Assembly (NCBI GenBank): GCA_020634755.1
Contig: JACKBC010000001.1
Span: forward strand, 598,499-662,498
DNA: 64,000 nt
DNA from: Caldilineaceae bacterium
Lineage (GTDB): Bacteria > Chloroflexota > Anaerolineae > Caldilineales > Caldilineaceae
Reading direction: 5' to 3'
Shown: piece after piece, positions 60,227-64,000 of the stretch
Position numbering within the stretch: the first letter of the stretch is position 1
Layout of the letters: each line of letters begins with the position of its first letter
Translations under genes and position numbers: made by a program
The notes under the pieces: model-generated
The model's database searches: none
What the model was told of the DNA's origin: nothing
What the model saw: the letters and a program-made list of their open reading frames with translations, nothing else

Positions 60227-62230
60227 ATGTTGCTGCGACGTCATCTATTCTTGCCCATCTGCCTCTCGTTGTGCGTCATGCTGCTGCTGCTGGCGGCATG
60301 CAGTCTGCCCAATTTCCCGGCTCCTGCGGAACCCACAGCAGATTCGCCCACCGCTGCCCCAGCAGAAAATGTCCCCACAGAGAACGCCCCGGCAGACTCT
60401 GATCAGGCGCTCACCACGCCCAGCCCAGCCGCCGAAACCGCCATTTCCTCCACCGACGCGCCCACGGCGACCGCGTCCAATGCGCCACTGTCGGGCGTGG
60501 TGAGCGTCGTGGCGGCCCGGCTTTACAACGGACCTTCTACCGCAGCAACGCTCATGGGCAAAGCGTCCGGCGGCGCCCACTTTGACGTGCTAAGTAGCGC
60601 CGAGGATGAAAACTGGCTGCTCGTCTGCTGCCCGCTTGAAAATGGTGCACCGGGTTGGGTCCAGCTGGCCCAGGTGCAGCTGGATGCGGCGCCCACTGAC
60701 GATACCGCAGGGGCCGGCAGCACCCCAGGGGACAATGATACAGAGGACAATGATACAGTTGATGATGCCGCACAAGTGGCGCAGCTGATGGCTGCGCCGG
60801 TCACGGTGACGCAATCGTTAACCGAAGCGCAGGCGGTATCTGTCACGGCGGTCCCTGCGGATGCCGGTTCGGCGGTGACCGCAAGCCTATCTGCAACAAG
60901 TATCTCTTCCACCATCGATGGCGCCGAAAATAAGGCGGCCGCCGTTACGGCCGCCAACGCTCTGCAAGTCGCGGTGACCGGCGATCTGATCAATCTGCGC
61001 GGCGGTCCCGGCACCAATTATGCCGTGGTGGGGCAGGCGCGCGCGGGCGATACATTTGAGATTCAAGGGCGCAATGAGGATGCCAGCTGGTGGCAGCTCT
61101 GCTGTGATGCGGACGGGAGCGAATTTTGGGTGTTGGCCGAACTGCTGGAAAGCCCGCTCACAAACGAAGCCGTGGTGCGCCAGGTGACGCTGGCCGAAAT
61201 TCCCCCCACGCCGGAAGCGCCCGCCCCGGCCGCCAATTCAGCCGCCGCGCCGGCCGCAGCCAGCGTGGGTACGGGCGCCGGCGCCGGGTTGCCCGGCGGT
61301 GGCGGCTTTGGCGCGCCGGGCGGCGCCAATCCACTGACCGGGCAGGGGTTGCCAGGTGGGCGCAGCGGTCAGCGCCCCATCATTGTGTGCATCAACAACG
61401 ATTTTGCGGCTCGCCCCCAACTGGGCACGAGCCAAGCCGATATTATGTACGAATATCTGATGGAAGGCTATGGCATTACGCGCTTTAGCGGCATCTTTTA
61501 CGGCGAAGATGTGGGCCAAATTGGGCCCGTGCGCAGCGCCCGGCTGATTAACTATTACATGGGCGCGCTCTATGATGCAGGGCTGGCCTGCTCCGGCGCC
61601 AGCGATGCCGTGCGCTATCTGCTCAAACACGAAGCGCCCTTCCCCTATATGGATGTGGATCTGGACGATCCGTCCAACACGCGCTATTCGGTGAGCATTG
61701 GCAGCGATTATCGCACGCGGCTGCGCACCTCTACGGGCCAGCTGCGCCAATGGCTGGCCGATTGGGGCGTGGAAAAAGCGCCATCGATCCGCGGTTTTAC
61801 CTTTGGCAATGCACCTGGCGGCGGCGTACCGGCAACGTCCATCTCAATTCCCTATCCAGGCGGCAGCGCGTCCGGCTATCAATATGACGGCGGCAGCGGG
61901 CGCTATCTGCGCTTCTTGGCCGGCGGGCCGCATGTAGATGGCAACAGCGGCGCCCAGATCGGCGTGGAAAACGTGATCGTCCAATATGTAACCCATGAAG
62001 CCACCGACATTGTGGAAGACAGCTTGGGCAGCACCAGCATCCGACTCAACCTCTTTGGCAGTGGGCGCGCCATTGTCTTTCGCGACGGGCAGGCCTTTGA
62101 AGGCACTTGGCGCAGCGAAAGCCGCGGCGATCTGCCCCGCTTCTACCTGGCCGACGGACAGGAGATCCCCCTGAAGCCCGGCCACAGCTGGATCAGCGTT
62201 GTGCCGGCCAGCTACGCCATTAGCTATTGA
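60227..62230 (+). CDS. DUF3048-domain lipoprotein with two SH3b domains
   Basis: A 667-residue secreted lipoprotein (lipobox LAAC, Cys25) with a Pro/Ala/Thr-rich linker. An SH3b-like domain lies at about 94-145 (ARLYNGPSTAATLMGKA) and a second at about 249-305 (LINLRGGPGTNYAVVGQA). After a Gly/Ala-rich linker, the DUF3048 domain starts near 382 with RPIIVCINNDFAARPQLGTS, then ADIMYEYLMEGYGITRFSGIF. The ATG at 60227 is chosen because it starts the signal peptide (an upstream in-frame ATG at 60170 would add 19 hydrophilic residues). SH3b domains usually bind cell-wall glycans. DUF3048 (YerB-like) has no established activity. It stands alone between opposite-strand genes. Confidence 0.88.
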   Translation: MLLRRHLFLPICLSLCVMLLLLAACSLPNFPAPAEPTADSPTAAPAENVPTENAPADSDQALTTPSPAAETAISSTDAPTATASNAPLSGVVSVVAARLYNGPSTAATLMGKASGGAHFDVLSSAEDENWLLVCCPLENGAPGWVQLAQVQLDAAPTDDTAGAGSTPGDNDTEDNDTVDDAAQVAQLMAAPVTVTQSLTEAQAVSVTAVPADAGSAVTASLSATSISSTIDGAENKAAAVTAANALQVAVTGDLINLRGGPGTNYAVVGQARAGDTFEIQGRNEDASWWQLCCDADGSEFWVLAELLESPLTNEAVVRQVTLAEIPPTPEAPAPAANSAAAPAAASVGTGAGAGLPGGGGFGAPGGANPLTGQGLPGGRSGQRPIIVCINNDFAARPQLGTSQADIMYEYLMEGYGITRFSGIFYGEDVGQIGPVRSARLINYYMGALYDAGLACSGASDAVRYLLKHEAPFPYMDVDLDDPSNTRYSVSIGSDYRTRLRTSTGQLRQWLADWGVEKAPSIRGFTFGNAPGGGVPATSISIPYPGGSASGYQYDGGSGRYLRFLAGGPHVDGNSGAQIGVENVIVQYVTHEATDIVEDSLGSTSIRLNLFGSGRAIVFRDGQAFEGTWRSESRGDLPRFYLADGQEIPLKPGHSWISVVPASYAISY

Positions 62231-62235
62231 AGATG

Positions 62236-63096
62236 TTACTTCAGCAGCTTCAGCGCATTGAGCGCATAAATCTTTTCCAACACCTCGGTCGGCAACCCCA
62301 ATCCGTTGAGAAATTCTTGCAGCCGATTGTCAAAATAGTCGCGGCCATAAAGCAGCCGATCCTGAAATTCGATGAGAAACCCCTTGGCAAATTCAGGGTC
62401 GCGGCTGAGCGCAGTCAATGCTGAACCGGCCGATAGATCGGCGTAGAGATTGGGATAGGTGCGAAACATTTGGGGAACTTGGCCACCGGGCAGCACCGGT
62501 CCCTTGGGATAGGGTACTTTGTCATATTGATCGTCGCCCGAAATGTGCGCCCAAAAGCCGGGCGCGTGACCAATGAAGATGGTCTGGGGGCAGGCGGCTA
62601 CGGCCCGTGCAAAGGGGGCAATGCCGCCGCCGTACCACCAGTTGGGGCGCGGGTATTTGCGTCCGGTCTCAAATTCATAGTCGATGTGGACCGTAACCGG
62701 CAGCCCCTTTTCGCCGCAGAAGCGATACATACGCAGTGCATCCAGATCGTCATACATCACCCGCAGCTTTAACTCGCCATAGACCTGCACGCCATACACA
62801 TCCATGGCCGCCTGCAGCTGATCAATGGCGTCGGGCCGGCGCGGGTCGGGGGCATAGCAGAGCACAAATTTATCGGGCGCGGCCTGCTTGTAGCGCAGAC
62901 AGTTGGTGAACGGAATCGGATAACCGTCCCGCACCAGCGATACGCGATTGTAATCGTACGGATCGTACTCATCCGCCGGGCACTCCCACGAATAGAGCCA
63001 GGTCTGCTCAATGTTGTAGCGCGCCATGTTCTCCAAAAAGCGGGTCAAGTCATGGCCGTGCCAATCGGGGTGGTTGTGTGCATCGATGATTCGCAT
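62236..63096 (-). CDS. Amidohydrolase-superfamily protein
   Basis: A 286-residue TIM-barrel hydrolase or decarboxylase. The N-terminal metal motif DAHNHP (His-x-His, residues 5-10) is clear; TVHIDYEF, IFIGHAPGFWA and LLYGRDYFDN supply later His and Asp ligands. AAAGGAG precedes the ATG. The length fits the amidohydrolase-2 group (decarboxylases and lactonases). Its substrate is not evident. It converges on the DUF3048 gene (five bases between stops). Confidence 0.85.
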   Translation of the reverse strand: MRIIDAHNHPDWHGHDLTRFLENMARYNIEQTWLYSWECPADEYDPYDYNRVSLVRDGYPIPFTNCLRYKQAAPDKFVLCYAPDPRRPDAIDQLQAAMDVYGVQVYGELKLRVMYDDLDALRMYRFCGEKGLPVTVHIDYEFETGRKYPRPNWWYGGGIAPFARAVAACPQTIFIGHAPGFWAHISGDDQYDKVPYPKGPVLPGGQVPQMFRTYPNLYADLSAGSALTALSRDPEFAKGFLIEFQDRLLYGRDYFDNRLQEFLNGLGLPTEVLEKIYALNALKLLK

Positions 63097-63359
63097 GGTT
63101 TCTCCTTTGTAGTCAGGTTATACTCGCGGTTGTCATAGACAAAAAGGAATACGCCTCATTTTAGTCGCGGGGTCAATATCCATCTATGACAGAGCCAAGT
63201 ATATGTTGCCTCCGCACCTGGATTTTGCCCAAGAAGGCCCCCAGTTGTCAATAAAATGGAGAATGGAGGCCGACGATTGCCGCTTATGTATATGGTTACG
63301 CTAAAATGGACACAAGAGATTCGTAATGTGCAGAGATAAATTTAAATGTAAGATTCCTT

Positions 63360-64000
63360 ATGTTGCTAAATGAAGCGGATACCCGCGCCCAATTAATCGA
63401 TCCTCAACTGAATATTGCCGGTTGGACCCGCAGCCAGGTCACCCGTGAGCAATATTATAAGCCAGACTGGGCCTATACGGCTGGAAAAATCGTGTTGCGT
63501 GGGGACAAAACGGAGCGCGAGGCGCCCAAACGTGTCGATTATTTGCTTCGCTTTACCGACAGCTTTCCTATTGCCGTGGTCGAAGCCAAGGATGAAGGTA
63601 AACCAGCAGTCACCGGGTTGGAACAGGTCAAAGGCTACGCCCGCGATTTGGGGCTAGCATTTGCCTATGCCACCAATGGTCATGAGATCCTCGAATGGGA
63701 TCAGTTTACGAACATCTCACGCGCACTTGACCGCTTTCCAACTCCCGAAGAGCTATGGCAACGCTGGCAACTCAACATGGGGCTGTCAGACAATGAGCTG
63801 AAGCGGATCGATGAGATCCGTTCCCTCTACAAACCAGATTTGGCCGCGGCGCGTCGGCGTAACCCCCTCCTACATCCCTACGCACCGACCTCGATTACAC
63901 GCGGCAAAGAACCCCGTTATTTTCAAGAAGCGGCCATCAAAGAAGCGCTGTTGCGCATGATGCGCGGCCAAAAGCGGATTCTGCTGACAATGGCAACTGG
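63360..64000 (+). CDS. Type I restriction enzyme R subunit (HsdR), N-terminal part, truncated by window end
   Basis: The first 213 codons of a type I restriction motor/nuclease subunit. From ATG 63360 the frame is open to the window end. The N-terminal endonuclease domain shows the PD-ExK pattern, with RVDYLL and the EAK of VVEAKDEGKPAVTGLEQVKGY. The segment RYFQEAAIKEALLRMMRG (translated at about 63920-63967) leads into the helicase Walker A: the last codons read LLTMATG. The methylase and specificity genes should lie to the right, outside the window. No AGGAGG-like site is visible before this ATG, so the start is tentative. Confidence 0.88.
   Translation, partial: MLLNEADTRAQLIDPQLNIAGWTRSQVTREQYYKPDWAYTAGKIVLRGDKTEREAPKRVDYLLRFTDSFPIAVVEAKDEGKPAVTGLEQVKGYARDLGLAFAYATNGHEILEWDQFTNISRALDRFPTPEELWQRWQLNMGLSDNELKRIDEIRSLYKPDLAAARRRNPLLHPYAPTSITRGKEPRYFQEAAIKEALLRMMRGQKRILLTMAT

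Overview
This window is most likely chromosomal DNA from a Chloroflexota bacterium, probably of the Caldilineae/Anaerolineae type; this is an inference from gene content, not a database match. The indications are a moderately GC-rich genome, many ABC sugar-binding lipoproteins, a bifunctional sugar-1-phosphate guanylyltransferase/phosphomannomutase-like protein, the DUF3090 / SCO1664-like / histidine-phosphatase gene trio shared with Actinobacteria, proteins with DUF2089, DUF4097-like and SHOCT-like modules, an alpha-2-macroglobulin carrying dockerin- and cohesin-like domains, and intergenic regions crowded with small palindromic elements. I see no rRNA, tRNA, CRISPR array, transposase or phage gene.

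Layout. 0.7-3.4 kb: a LacI-type regulator and a sugar-binding lipoprotein. 3.5-6.2 kb (minus): two glgC-like genes, one canonical and one lacking catalytic-loop residues. 6.7-9.5 kb: three unrecognised genes, two of them an apparent operon with a predicted nucleic-acid-binding protein. 10-22 kb (plus): two acyl-CoA ligases, a sugar-phosphate isomerase-like TIM barrel, a Gfo/Idh/MocA dehydrogenase, threonine synthase coupled to a small conserved protein, and a carbohydrate ABC importer (binding protein plus two permeases, no ATPase). 22-25 kb (minus): a helix-hairpin-helix protein, a CBS-pair protein, a thioredoxin-reductase-like flavoprotein without the redox cysteines, and a small SHOCT-like protein. 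25.4-29.1 kb (minus): DUF2089 regulator, DUF4097-like protein and an ABC-2 exporter. 29.5-34 kb: a DUF4870 membrane protein, a five-unit tandem array, a CoA transferase and a second Gfo/Idh/MocA enzyme. 34.5-46.3 kb: a membrane protein with an extracytoplasmic beta domain, an MFS transporter, two DUF4230 proteins, a giant alpha-2-macroglobulin and a DUF4013 membrane protein. 46.4-53.8 kb (minus): queG, tsaE, the guanylyltransferase fusion, and the SCO1664-like / DUF3090 / phosphatase trio. 53.9-63.1 kb: malate synthase G, an M24 peptidase, a DUF1028 protein, a DUF971 protein, a stomatin-like protein, a DUF3048 lipoprotein and an amidohydrolase. The window ends inside a type I restriction HsdR gene.

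How the parts fit. Much of the window concerns carbohydrate uptake and storage (two sugar-binding proteins, two permeases, two GlgC-like proteins, sugar dehydrogenases and an isomerase), acyl-CoA and glyoxylate metabolism (two acyl-CoA ligases, a CoA transferase, malate synthase G), and the cell envelope (alpha-2-macroglobulin, DUF3048, DUF4097-like, DUF4230 and stomatin proteins). The most interesting candidate system is the DUF2089 / DUF4097-like / ABC-exporter cassette: a similar ~27-residue helical module occurs in the regulator, in the beta-repeat protein and in a third small protein just downstream, and a perfectly spaced inverted repeat lies upstream of the regulator.

The intergenic DNA is dominated by at least seven families of short non-coding elements, called A-F and H here, many with imperfect terminal inverted repeats (MITE-like). 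One family forms a tandem array of 89-bp units at about 30.35-30.79 kb.
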